In this document: positions 7,644-16,110 of the stretch, in pieces
How positions within the stretch are numbered: position 1 is the first letter of the stretch
How the letters are laid out: the number at the start of each line of letters is the position of its first letter
Assembly (NCBI RefSeq): GCF_009910675.1
Contig: NZ_RSEJ01000036.1
Location: 1 to 54,002, forward strand
Direction of reading: 5' to 3'
DNA length: 54,002 nucleotides
Source of the DNA: Photobacterium alginatilyticum
Lineage (GTDB): Bacteria; Pseudomonadota; Gammaproteobacteria; Enterobacterales; Vibrionaceae
Made by a program: the position numbers and the translations under genes
Notes under the pieces: model-generated
Databases searched by the model: none
What the model was told of the DNA's origin: nothing
The model's input: the letters and a program-made list of their open reading frames with translations, nothing else

Positions 7644-9521
7644 ATGGCACTATGGGGCGGACGTTTTAGTCAGGCAGCTGACACACGGTTCAAGCAGTTC
7701 AACGATTCACTACGTTTTGATTACCGTTTGGCGGAGCAAGACATCGTTGGTTCTATTGCATGGTCAAAGGCACTGCGTCAGGTGAACGTCCTGACGGACG
7801 AAGAGCAGCAGCGGCTGGAGCTGGCACTGAACGAGCTCAAGCTGGCGGTGATGGAAGATCCGGAGCAAATTCTGCGTTCTGATGCCGAGGATATTCACAG
7901 CTGGGTCGAGCAGCAGCTGATCAGCAAGGTGGGGGATCTGGGCAAGAAGCTGCACACCGGTCGTTCGCGTAACGATCAGGTCGCGACGGATCTGAAGCTG
8001 TGGTGTCGTCAGCAGGGCCAGCAGCTACTGCTGATGCTGGATAAGCTGCAGAACCAGCTGGTCTCGGTCGCCCGGGACCACCAGGGGACGGTACTGCCGG
8101 GCTATACCCATTTGCAGCGTGCCCAGCCGGTGACGTTTGCCCACTGGTGTCTGGCCTATGTGGAGATGTTCGAGCGTGATCATTCGCGGCTTCACGATGC
8201 GCTTAATCGTCTTGATACCTGTCCGTTGGGATCGGGCGCGCTGGCCGGTACGGCCTATCCGATTGACCGTGAGGAGCTGGCCCATAGCCTGGGCTTCCAC
8301 CGGGCAACCCGCAACAGCCTTGACTCGGTATCGGATCGCGACCACGTGATGGAGCTGTTGTCGACGGCCTCCATTTCGATGCTGCACCTGTCGCGGATGG
8401 CAGAAGACTTGATTTTCTACAACTCCGGCGAGTCGAACTTTATCGAACTGGCCGATACCGTGACGTCGGGCTCGTCCCTGATGCCGCAGAAGAAAAATCC
8501 GGATGCACTGGAGCTGATCCGGGGCAAGTGCGGCCGGGTATACGGCTCGATGGCCGGCATGATGATGACGGTGAAGGCATTGCCGCTGGCCTACAACAAA
8601 GACATGCAGGAAGACAAGGAGGGCTTGTTTGATGCCCTTGATAGCTGGCATGACTGTATGGAAATGGCCGCGCTGTGCTTTGACGGCATCAAGGTCAACA
8701 AGGATCGTACCTTGGAAGCTGCGATGCAGGGCTACTCGAATGCCACCGAGCTGGCTGATTACCTGGTTGCCAAAGGTATCCCGTTCCGTGAAGCCCACCA
8801 TATCGTCGGGGTGGCCGTGGTGGCCGCTATCGACAAGGGCTGCGCACTGGAAGAGCTGTCACTAACCGAAATGAAAGCCTTCTCCGAGGTGATAGACGAG
8901 GATGTGTATCCAATCCTGACGATTGATTCGTGTCTGGACAAGCGTTGTGCCCTTGGCGGGGTGGCGCCTAATCAGGTGGACTATGCGATTGGCCAGGCCG
9001 AGAAGCGTCTCGAGAAGCGCTACTCGCCGGGTGTGAAGGTACGGGGAGCACGTCTGACCGACCTTGATGCCATTGAAGGTATGGTCGTCTACTGGGCTGG
9101 GCTGGGTGAGAACCTGCCACGGATGCGCAATGAACTGGTGCGTGATATCGGCTCGTTTGCCGTGGCCGAACACCACGGAACCGTGACGGGATGTGCATCG
9201 CTGTATGTCTACGACTCCGGATTGGCAGAAATTCGCTCATTGGGTGTCGAGGCCGGCTGGCAGCAGCAGGGCCAGGGCAAGGCGATTGTCGAGCATTTGA
9301 TTGAGAAAGCTGGTCAGATGGCGATCAAGAAGGTCTTTGTCTTGACGCGTGTACCTGAATTCTTTATGAAGCAAGGCTTTATCCCGACATCCAAGTCGCT
9401 GTTGCCGGAAAAAGTGATGAAAGACTGTGACCGTTGCCCACGTCAGCATGCCTGTGACGAAGTCGCGCTGGAAGTGCGTCTGGATCAGGAGCAGGCGATT
9501 CCGACAGTAAATGTCGCGTAA
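7644..9521 (+). CDS. argH: Fused argininosuccinate lyase / N-acetylglutamate synthase, ArgH(A)
   Basis: The first part (about residues 1-460) is argininosuccinate lyase, which releases arginine and fumarate. It shows HTGRSRNDQVATD near residue 104 and the signature GSSLMPQKKNPD at 276-287 with the catalytic serine loop. The remainder (about 468-625) is a GNAT acetyltransferase with the acetyl-CoA loop QQQGQGKA. This matches the argH(A) fusion described in Moritella and other marine gammaproteobacteria, in which the tail supplies N-acetylglutamate synthase activity, the first pathway step. One protein therefore carries the first and last reactions of the pathway. The gene ends the operon before a strong terminator. 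The tail ends with a Cys-rich stretch (DCDRCPRQHAC). Confidence 0.95.
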   Translation: MALWGGRFSQAADTRFKQFNDSLRFDYRLAEQDIVGSIAWSKALRQVNVLTDEEQQRLELALNELKLAVMEDPEQILRSDAEDIHSWVEQQLISKVGDLGKKLHTGRSRNDQVATDLKLWCRQQGQQLLLMLDKLQNQLVSVARDHQGTVLPGYTHLQRAQPVTFAHWCLAYVEMFERDHSRLHDALNRLDTCPLGSGALAGTAYPIDREELAHSLGFHRATRNSLDSVSDRDHVMELLSTASISMLHLSRMAEDLIFYNSGESNFIELADTVTSGSSLMPQKKNPDALELIRGKCGRVYGSMAGMMMTVKALPLAYNKDMQEDKEGLFDALDSWHDCMEMAALCFDGIKVNKDRTLEAAMQGYSNATELADYLVAKGIPFREAHHIVGVAVVAAIDKGCALEELSLTEMKAFSEVIDEDVYPILTIDSCLDKRCALGGVAPNQVDYAIGQAEKRLEKRYSPGVKVRGARLTDLDAIEGMVVYWAGLGENLPRMRNELVRDIGSFAVAEHHGTVTGCASLYVYDSGLAEIRSLGVEAGWQQQGQGKAIVEHLIEKAGQMAIKKVFVLTRVPEFFMKQGFIPTSKSLLPEKVMKDCDRCPRQHACDEVALEVRLDQEQAIPTVNVA

Positions 9522-9544
9522 CGGCTAGCTCGTTATTCGAATGT

Positions 9545-9589
9545 AAAAAATCCGGTCGCAGGCGTTATCCTGCAGGCCGGATTTTTTTA
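9545..9589. terminator. Bidirectional terminator after argH(A)
   Basis: AAAAAATCCGG and CCGGATTTTTTT pair, with an inner GCAGG/CCTGC stem. It lies between convergent argH(A) and the DUF3624 gene and can serve both. Confidence 0.85.
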
Positions 9590-9856
9590 TGGCGATTGTT
9601 GCTGGCGCGCGCTCTTGTTGGTCTTTTTCAGCCACAACATGAAGGCGACTACCCAGTGGGCAATCAGCAGCAGGCTGAAGGCAGTGGCGGCAAAAAGAAG
9701 GGTAATGGATTCTACAACGGTAGGGGTGGGTAGGTAGAAGTAATACCAGACGCCCCAACTGATCACGCTCAGTACTGACAGCTGAACCATACATTGGCGG
9801 CATCGCCCGAGCTTTTGTCTGAATACTTGTGCCGCTTGGCAGCTACGACAACCCAT
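9587..9856 (-). CDS. DUF3624 family small membrane protein
   Basis: The 89-residue product starts MGCRSCQAAQVF and contains GRCRQCM, giving two CxxC pairs at the N-terminus that could form a zinc-ribbon-like element. Two hydrophobic segments follow (LSVLSVISWGVWYYFYL and SITLLFAATAFSLLLIAHWV), so it is probably an inner-membrane protein with a cytoplasmic metal-binding head. I recognise it as the DUF3624 family of vibrios; the function is unknown. I chose the ATG before GCRSC because it has a CGGATGA ribosome binding site and fits the family. Longer frames upstream run through the neighbouring terminator. It lies downstream of the flavoprotein gene on the same strand. Confidence 0.75.
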   Translation of the reverse strand: MGCRSCQAAQVFRQKLGRCRQCMVQLSVLSVISWGVWYYFYLPTPTVVESITLLFAATAFSLLLIAHWVVAFMLWLKKTNKSARQQQSP

Positions 9857-9900
9857 GATGTCATCCGAATTGTTTTGACAGGAAGTAGGATTGTACATGA

Positions 9901-9926
9901 AAAAAGCCCTCCGGATGGAGGGCGGA
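9901..9926 (-). terminator. Terminator downstream of the flavoprotein gene
   Basis: GCCCTCC (9907-9913) and GGAGGGC (9918-9924) form a tight hairpin. On the minus strand it is followed by six T residues. It separates the flavoprotein gene from the DUF3624 gene. Confidence 0.8.
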
Positions 9927-10003
9927 TCGGTAGTGCAGGAGAGTTGATAGTTTTTTGGGGCCAAGACCCACTATTGTGCCGGGTTAGATTACTGAGCTGC
10001 TGA

Positions 10004-11455
10004 TTAACAACCCGGGCCGCAATCCAGACAGTGCTTGATCATTTCCGGGCCAAGGTGCAGTTTGGCATTGAGATCACGCAGTGCGGTGCGAACCCCTTCT
10101 TCGATTACCGGGTGATAGAACGGCATCTCGAGCATTTCTGCCACGGTCATCTTGTTTTGGTGCGCCCAAGCCAGCAGGTGCGCCAGGTGCTCGGCATTCG
10201 GACCCATCATTTCGGCCCCCAGGAAACGGCCGGTACCGTGTTCGCCGTAGACATGCAGCACCCCTTTGTTGCGTAGCATGACACGGGAACGGCCCTGATT
10301 TTCAAACGACACCTCACCGGTTTCGAAGCAGCCACAGTTACCAAGACGTGTAGTAATTTCCTTGTAGGTTTCACCGACCATCGCAATTTGCGGATCAGAG
10401 AAGACTGCCGAGATTTTCGAGCGGCGCAACCCGGCGCGGATATCCGGGAAGCGGCCGGCGTTGTCACCGGCAATACGCCCCTGGTCAGCCGCCTCGTGCA
10501 GCAGCGGAAGCTGGTTGCTGGCATCTCCGGCGATGAAAATATTCTCGGCCGACGTTTGCAGGGTAAAGTGATCGGCAACCGGTACACCGCGTTCATCCAG
10601 TTCCAGCGAAGTATTCTCTATCGCCAGCTTGTCGACATTCGGGCGGCGGCCAGTGGCAGCCAGGACATAGTCGACAGTGATCACTTTGAACTCGCCGTCT
10701 TTGTCCAGATACTGGATCTCGACAGCATCACCAATACGTTTCATGCTCTCGATCCTGACATCGGCATCGAGGTAGAACTCTTCGTTGAAGGCCTTATCGG
10801 CATAGGCCATAACCGCAGGGTCGGTGAGTGGACCCACCTGGCCACCAAGTCCAAACATGACAACCTCTACACCGAGGCGTTTCAGAGCCTGGCCCAGTTC
10901 TAGGCCGATAACGCCGGGGCCGAATACCGCAACCGAACTTGGCAGATCGTCCCAGTTGAACACATCATCATTGATGATCAGGTGATCACCCAGCTCGTTC
11001 CATACTGCCGGGTAGGCAGGGCGGGAGCCCGTTGCAATCACAATACGCTTGGCGGTGATTTGGGTGTGGTCGTCGACGGTCAGGGTGTTATTGTCGATGA
11101 ACTTGGCATAGCCGGAAATCTTGTCTTGTGACGGGATTTCGTCAACCCCTTCCAGAACAAAACCGACAAAGCGGTCACGCTCGCGCTTGACACGGTCCAT
11201 GACTTCACGGCCGTTAATGACGATTTCGCCTTGCGGATGGACACCAAATGCCGGTGCTTTTTCGATCTGGTGAACGCTTTCTGCCGCAGCAATCAGCAGT
11301 TTTGATGGCATGCAACCAACGCGGGCACAGGTTGTGCCGTAAGGACCGCCTTCAATCATTACTACGCTATCGGTATGGGCCTTGGCTGCGCGGTATGCGC
11401 CCAGGCCTGCGGTACCACCACCGATGACTGCAACATCAACATTCAGGGTTTTCAT
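10004..11455 (-). CDS. Dihydrolipoamide dehydrogenase-like FAD disulfide oxidoreductase
   Basis: The 483-residue protein is a class I pyridine nucleotide-disulfide reductase. It has the FAD motif AVIGGGTAGLGA at residues 9-20, the redox pair C43-ARVG-C48 in GTTCARVGCMPSK, an NAD-binding VFGPGVIGLELG segment, and the C-terminal HPVIEEGVRTAL with the catalytic His-Glu. It is annotated as dihydrolipoamide dehydrogenase in vibrios, but it is not in a 2-oxoacid dehydrogenase operon; it lies just downstream of a peroxiredoxin-glutaredoxin gene and near oxyR. A role in reducing a thiol partner in peroxide defence is an inference. The C-terminus ends HCLDCGPGC, an unusual Cys-rich tail. The start at MKTLNV is set by GGAGAG upstream. 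Confidence 0.85.
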   Translation of the reverse strand: MKTLNVDVAVIGGGTAGLGAYRAAKAHTDSVVMIEGGPYGTTCARVGCMPSKLLIAAAESVHQIEKAPAFGVHPQGEIVINGREVMDRVKRERDRFVGFVLEGVDEIPSQDKISGYAKFIDNNTLTVDDHTQITAKRIVIATGSRPAYPAVWNELGDHLIINDDVFNWDDLPSSVAVFGPGVIGLELGQALKRLGVEVVMFGLGGQVGPLTDPAVMAYADKAFNEEFYLDADVRIESMKRIGDAVEIQYLDKDGEFKVITVDYVLAATGRRPNVDKLAIENTSLELDERGVPVADHFTLQTSAENIFIAGDASNQLPLLHEAADQGRIAGDNAGRFPDIRAGLRRSKISAVFSDPQIAMVGETYKEITTRLGNCGCFETGEVSFENQGRSRVMLRNKGVLHVYGEHGTGRFLGAEMMGPNAEHLAHLLAWAHQNKMTVAEMLEMPFYHPVIEEGVRTALRDLNAKLHLGPEMIKHCLDCGPGC

Positions 11456-11547
11456 TTTTGCTCTCTCCACTCAAATCTTGCCAGTTTTCGGCTTTATTCG
11501 TAACGGTGGGGCATTCCGCCCCACCTTGTTATTGCTGCTTGGCCGAT

Positions 11548-12276
11548 TTAGCCCAGGAATGCTTCTAGTTCTTCGCTGCCGCCGATGTGCTTGCCACCGA
11601 TAAATACCTGAGGCACGGTGCTGCGACCGGATACGGCGCGCAGGCTGACAGTGGTTGCATCCTTGCCCAGGATAACTTCTTCATACTGCAGTCCCTTGTC
11701 GATAAGGTTCTGCTTCGCCTTGGCACAGAACGGACAGCCAGGCTTGGTAAATACCGTGATTGACTCTTGCAGCTTGTGCTCGGGAGCCACGTACTGCAAC
11801 ATGGTGTCGGCATCAGAGACTTTGAACGGGTCGCCCGGCTCTTCGTTTTCGATGAACATTTTTACTACCACGCCGTTCTTCACCAGCATGCTGTAGCGCC
11901 AAGAGCGAGGACCGAAACCCAGTTCCTCCTTGTCGACCAGCATACCCATACCTTTTGAGAACTCGCCGTTGCCATCCGGGATGAAGGTGATGTTTTCTGC
12001 TTCCTGATCGGCCTTCCAGGCGTTCATCACAAAGGTATCGTTGACTGACACACACAGGATGTCGTCGACACCGTGCTCGGCAAAAACGGATGCCAGTTCG
12101 TTGTAGCGCGGCAGGTGGCTAGAAGAACACGTTGGAGTGAAGGCGCCTGGCAGGCTAAAGACCACCACTGTCTTGTCGGCAAAAAGCTCGTTGGTGCTTA
12201 GGTCAACCCACTGGTCGTCCTGGCGGGTGTGGAAAGTAACCTGTGGGACTGGCTGGCCTTCTTTTGATGCGAACAT
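11548..12276 (-). CDS. Hybrid peroxiredoxin 5-glutaredoxin
   Basis: This 242-residue enzyme reduces hydrogen peroxide and small hydroperoxides using glutathione. The N-terminal peroxiredoxin 5 domain (about 1-160) has the peroxidatic cysteine C50 in PGAFTPTCSSSHLP. The C-terminal glutaredoxin domain (about 170-242) has the C181-PF-C184 motif and the glutathione-binding TVPQVFIGGKHIGG. Size and domain order match the fused enzyme of Haemophilus influenzae. It is divergent from oxyR, and the intergenic region carries a strong OxyR site, so induction by peroxide is expected. The flavoprotein gene follows 92 bases downstream on the same strand. Confidence 0.95.
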   Translation of the reverse strand: MFASKEGQPVPQVTFHTRQDDQWVDLSTNELFADKTVVVFSLPGAFTPTCSSSHLPRYNELASVFAEHGVDDILCVSVNDTFVMNAWKADQEAENITFIPDGNGEFSKGMGMLVDKEELGFGPRSWRYSMLVKNGVVVKMFIENEEPGDPFKVSDADTMLQYVAPEHKLQESITVFTKPGCPFCAKAKQNLIDKGLQYEEVILGKDATTVSLRAVSGRSTVPQVFIGGKHIGGSEELEAFLG

Positions 12277-12327
12277 AATATTTTCCTCAATAATTCAAAT
12301 GCGTATAGATGGTTTTAATGTCTCAAC

Positions 12328-12351
12328 CGGAGCTTACTCTTCGCTGCTCCG
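12328..12351. repeat. Inverted repeat in the peroxiredoxin 5' leader
   Basis: CGGAGC (12328-12333) and GCTCCG (12346-12351) flank a 12-base loop inside the probable untranslated leader of the peroxiredoxin-glutaredoxin mRNA, about 50 bases before its start codon. Confidence 0.4.
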
Positions 12352-12393
12352 TTTTGATGTGATGATTATGTCGATTTTGACTTGATAGCTCTA

Positions 12394-12430
12394 ATCGTTT
12401 GCTGCTATGGTTTTGATAGTTAATTTCTAT
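12394..12430. promoter_or_regulatory. OxyR tetramer binding site
   Basis: The 37-bp site contains ATCG-N7-CTAT, a 7-base spacer GGTTTTG, then ATAG-N7-CTAT. This matches the OxyR consensus ATAG-N7-CTAT-N7-ATAG-N7-CTAT with two differences in the first quarter. It lies 16 bp before the oxyR ATG and upstream of the divergent peroxiredoxin gene, as expected for autorepression of oxyR and peroxide induction of the peroxidase. Confidence 0.85.
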
Positions 12431-12446
12431 TAAAAGATATCTAGTC

Positions 12447-13349
12447 ATGAACATTCGAGATCTTGAGTATCTGGTAGCGTTGTCTGAGCATAAGCATTTC
12501 AGAAAAGCGGCCGAGGCCTGTTTTGTCAGCCAGCCCACCCTGAGCGGCCAGATCCGCAAGCTGGAAGACGAGCTCGGTGTATCCCTGCTGGAGCGAACCA
12601 GCCGCCGGGTGCTGTTTACCGATGCCGGTCTGAGCCTAGTCTCGCAGGCGCAAAAAGTGCTGCTGGAGGTCAAGGTGCTGACGGAGCTGGCCAGCCAGCA
12701 GGGGGAAAGTATGGCCGGGCCGCTGCATGTCGGGTTTATTCCTACCGTCGGTCCGTATTTGCTGCCGCATATTATCCCGCAGCTCAAGGCCTCGTTTCCG
12801 CAACTCGAGTTGTTCCTCCATGAGGCGCAGACCCACCAGTTGGTCCGACAGCTGGAAGAGGGCAAGCTGGACTGTATTATTCTGGCCGCCGTCAAAGAGA
12901 CCGAGCATTTCATTGAGCTGCCGCTCTACAATGAACCTATGGTTCTGGCGGTCCCTGAGGAGCACCCTTGGGCCAAGAAGGAAACGCTGGATATGGCCCA
13001 GTTAAACGGCGAAACCTTGCTGATGCTGGGGGACGGCCACTGTTTGCGGGATCAGGCGATGGGCTTTTGCTTTGCCGCCGGTGCCCATGAGGATGGCAGC
13101 TTCAAGGCGACCAGTCTTGAGACGTTGCGCAATATGGTTGCTGCGGGAAGCGGGATCACACTGCTGCCTAAACTGGCAACGCCCAAAGAGCAGAGTCGTG
13201 ACGGGGTGAGCTATGTAAAAGCCTGCGATCCGGTACCGACCCGATTGATCACTCTGGCATACCGACCGGGCTCACCGCTGCGGGGGCGCTATGAGAAAAT
13301 CGCCGAGCTGATCAACCAGCATATTGCGGCCCGTTTCAGTGTTGATTAA
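12447..13349 (+). CDS. oxyR: OxyR, hydrogen-peroxide-sensing LysR-type regulator
   Basis: The 300-residue protein has an N-terminal LysR winged helix (FRKAAEACFVSQPTLSGQIRK region, about residues 18-40). The redox cysteines C199 and C208 lie in GHCLRDQAMGFC, at the same numbering as E. coli OxyR. Peroxide oxidises them to a disulfide and switches the tetramer to an activator of antioxidant genes. It is divergent from the peroxiredoxin-glutaredoxin gene, with an OxyR site between. A bidirectional terminator separates it from convergent mrcA. Confidence 0.97.
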   Translation: MNIRDLEYLVALSEHKHFRKAAEACFVSQPTLSGQIRKLEDELGVSLLERTSRRVLFTDAGLSLVSQAQKVLLEVKVLTELASQQGESMAGPLHVGFIPTVGPYLLPHIIPQLKASFPQLELFLHEAQTHQLVRQLEEGKLDCIILAAVKETEHFIELPLYNEPMVLAVPEEHPWAKKETLDMAQLNGETLLMLGDGHCLRDQAMGFCFAAGAHEDGSFKATSLETLRNMVAAGSGITLLPKLATPKEQSRDGVSYVKACDPVPTRLITLAYRPGSPLRGRYEKIAELINQHIAARFSVD

Positions 13350-13368
13350 GGGCTATGTCGCCAGATAT

Positions 13369-13397
13369 AAAAAGAGCGCCAATCGGCGCTCTTTTTT
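13369..13397. terminator. Bidirectional terminator between oxyR and mrcA
   Basis: GAGCGCC (13374-13380) and GGCGCTC (13385-13391) form a hairpin with a 4-base loop, flanked by A's on the left and six T's on the right. Confidence 0.9.
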
Positions 13398-13418
13398 CGA
13401 CGTGAACTTGGCGTTGGA

Positions 13419-15965
13419 TCAGAATAGCTCGTCAGAACTGTCTGATTCAAAAATACCGTCAGAGGATCCTTCGCCCACCTGCTCGGTCGGCTCTGTTCCT
13501 TTCTCGAAGTACTCGAACATCGAGGTGTAATCATTACGGTTGCTGAGCTTGCCGGTATCGCGGTCAATCCGGACCTTGACGATATCGGACGGTAGCTGCT
13601 TGCGCTGAACCGGCACATCTTCCAGGGCGGTTTCCATAAAGGTTACCCAAGCCGGCTGGGCTGTTTTGGCCCCGGCTTCACCGCCGGAAATCTGTTTCTT
13701 GTCCAGATTGTTGTTCCAGGCGGCTTTACCCAGCTCACGGCTGTGATCATCAAAGCCGACCCAGGACGTCGCGACAATATTCGGGCCGAAACCTGAGTAC
13801 CACGCATCTTTCGAGCCATTGGTGGTACCGGTTTTACCGCCGACATCACGGCGCTTGAGTACCTGACCGCGCCAGCCGGTGCCGTTCCAGCCGCTGCCGT
13901 GACGCCAGTCGCCGCCACCCCAGATATTGCTCTCCAGCATCTCGCGAACGAGGAAGGCATTTTGTTCGGAAATAACCTGTGGCGCATAGCGCGTCTGCTG
14001 CTGGTCGCTTTCTATGGCACTGCCGGTATCGCCCAGTTCCTGCTCGCTGATAGCAATGTCATTCAGTACCGCCCGGCTGGCTGCGATGTTATTGCCGGCC
14101 TGCTGCTGTTCCCGCTGACAGTCGTTGTTGCAGACAATATTCGGGTTGGCCTGATAGACCAGATTGCCGTAAGGATCTTCAACGCGCTCGATGAAGTAAG
14201 GCTCGACATAATAGCCGCCGTTGGCAAAGACAGAGAAACCCTGGGCCATTTCTAGCGGTGTCAGGCTGCCTGCGCCCAGGGCAATGGCTTCTGCCCGCGG
14301 CAGATCTTCGCGCTTGAAGCCGAAGCGGGTGAGGTAGCTGATGGTATCGTCCAGCCCGACATTTTGCAGTACCCGCACGGCCATCACGTTTTTCGACTGT
14401 GCCAGTCCAAGGCGCAGGCGTGTCGGGCCGTTATAGGTTGGTGGCGAGTTTTTAGGACGCCATGCCGTGCCCATGCTCTTGTCCCAGCGGTTGATTGGTG
14501 CGTCATTGACCAGGGTTGCCAGTGTCATGCCTTTTTCCAGCGCCGCCGAGTAAATGAACGGTTTGATGCTGGAGCCGACCTGACGGATGGACTGGGTGGC
14601 ACGGTTAAATTTGCTGTGGACAAAGTTGAAGCCGCCGACCATGGCTTTGACTGCGCCGTTTTGCGGGGAAACCGCGACAAAGGCTGTATTGGCATCCGGC
14701 ACCTGGCTCAGTACCCACTGCTGGTCTTTTTGCTGTACCCAGATTTGCTGACCAGCCGCCAGAATATCTGCCGCGGTTTTCGGCGCAGGTCCCTGGCGGG
14801 TGTCGGTCATAAACTTACGGGCCCATTTCATGCCGCTCCACTCAATGGTGTGCTGCTCGCCGTCATTGGTCAGAACCTGGGCGCTCTTGCCGCTGGTGGC
14901 CATAACGACGGCGGCCTGGAGCTCGCCATAGCTCGGCTGTTTGTTCAGGTGCTCGATGACTTTGTCGGTCGTCCAGGCTGTCTGTTCGGGTTTCCACAAC
15001 GTGGCGACAGCGCCTCTGAAACCATGGCGCTGGTCATAGCTCAGCAGGTTGTTGACTGCTGCCGTCTGGGCTGCACGCTGTAGCTTGGGATCAACCGTGG
15101 TGTAGATACGCATGCCGGAGGTATAGGCATCTTCACCGTAGCGCTCAACCATCCAGGCGCGGGCGCGTTCGGCAAAATACGGTGCATTGAGTTCAATTTC
15201 TGCACCGTGATAACGGGCGAGAATTGGCTCGGATCGGGCCTGATCAAGTTCAGCCTGGGTGATGTAGCCTTCGGCAAACATACGACCCAGGACGACGTTA
15301 CGACGTGTGGTGGCGCGATCCATCGAGTAGATCGGGTTCATGGTCGACGGGGCTTTCGGCAGGCCGGCGATAATGGCAATTTCACTCAGGGTCAGCTGGC
15401 TGACCTCTTTACCAAAATATACCTGCGCCGCTGCACCGACACCGTAGGAACGGTAGCCGAGGTAAATTTTATTGAGGTAAAGCTCGAGGATCTCTTCCTT
15501 GCTCAGCAGTTGCTCGATATGGATAGCGATAAAAATCTCTTTGATTTTTCGCATTATCTTCTTTTCGTTGGAGAGAAAGAAGTTTCGGGCCAACTGCTGG
15601 GTAATCGTACTTGCCCCCTGTTTGGCCGAGCCCGAGGTGGCCACGACAAAGGCGGCACGGGCGATACCAATCGGGTCAATACCGGGATGGTCGTAGTAAC
15701 GGCTGTCTTCGGTCGCGATGACCGCATTGATCATTTGCGGCGGAATATCGTCAAGTGCCAGAGGAATGCGGCGTTTCTCCCCGAACTGGGAGATCAGTTT
15801 TCCGTCTGCACTGAATACCTGCATAGGTGTCTGTAATTCAACATTTTTTAGAGTTGCAACATCCGGGAGCTCTGGTTTTACATAAAGGTAAAAACCAAAG
15901 ATAGTACCGACTCCAAGAATTGTGCAAATCATTGCAAGGATAAGTAATCGCTTTATGAACTTCAC
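13419..15965 (-). CDS. mrcA: Penicillin-binding protein 1A
   Basis: This 848-residue bifunctional peptidoglycan synthase is anchored by an N-terminal membrane helix (about residues 5-28). The glycosyltransferase domain has EDSRYYDHPG at 86-95 and QGASTITQQLARN near 116. The transpeptidase domain carries the SxxK active site S465-SIK, SKN at 524-526 and KTGTT at 711-715. Together these polymerise and cross-link glycan strands in the periplasm. It is divergent from pilM, the arrangement seen in many gammaproteobacteria (ponA-pilMNOPQ). The C-terminus is acidic and low in complexity. Confidence 0.97.
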   Translation of the reverse strand: MKFIKRLLILAMICTILGVGTIFGFYLYVKPELPDVATLKNVELQTPMQVFSADGKLISQFGEKRRIPLALDDIPPQMINAVIATEDSRYYDHPGIDPIGIARAAFVVATSGSAKQGASTITQQLARNFFLSNEKKIMRKIKEIFIAIHIEQLLSKEEILELYLNKIYLGYRSYGVGAAAQVYFGKEVSQLTLSEIAIIAGLPKAPSTMNPIYSMDRATTRRNVVLGRMFAEGYITQAELDQARSEPILARYHGAEIELNAPYFAERARAWMVERYGEDAYTSGMRIYTTVDPKLQRAAQTAAVNNLLSYDQRHGFRGAVATLWKPEQTAWTTDKVIEHLNKQPSYGELQAAVVMATSGKSAQVLTNDGEQHTIEWSGMKWARKFMTDTRQGPAPKTAADILAAGQQIWVQQKDQQWVLSQVPDANTAFVAVSPQNGAVKAMVGGFNFVHSKFNRATQSIRQVGSSIKPFIYSAALEKGMTLATLVNDAPINRWDKSMGTAWRPKNSPPTYNGPTRLRLGLAQSKNVMAVRVLQNVGLDDTISYLTRFGFKREDLPRAEAIALGAGSLTPLEMAQGFSVFANGGYYVEPYFIERVEDPYGNLVYQANPNIVCNNDCQREQQQAGNNIAASRAVLNDIAISEQELGDTGSAIESDQQQTRYAPQVISEQNAFLVREMLESNIWGGGDWRHGSGWNGTGWRGQVLKRRDVGGKTGTTNGSKDAWYSGFGPNIVATSWVGFDDHSRELGKAAWNNNLDKKQISGGEAGAKTAQPAWVTFMETALEDVPVQRKQLPSDIVKVRIDRDTGKLSNRNDYTSMFEYFEKGTEPTEQVGEGSSDGIFESDSSDELF

Positions 15966-16110
15966 TTGAGAATTCCTGTTACACCATCATTCGACCGTTC
16001 AATCTATTTCAACCAATAGTATAAAGATAACTTAAATAAAATTAACGCCATAGGTTGGTGTTTGTTAGAAAAATATATTGCTTTTCCATTAACAGGGAGC
16101 ATAGCACGGT

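Noticed and set aside
8025..8801. 258-codon open frame antisense to argH(A)
   Set aside because: It is a by-product of GC-rich codon bias in argH; the sense frame carries the catalytic signatures.
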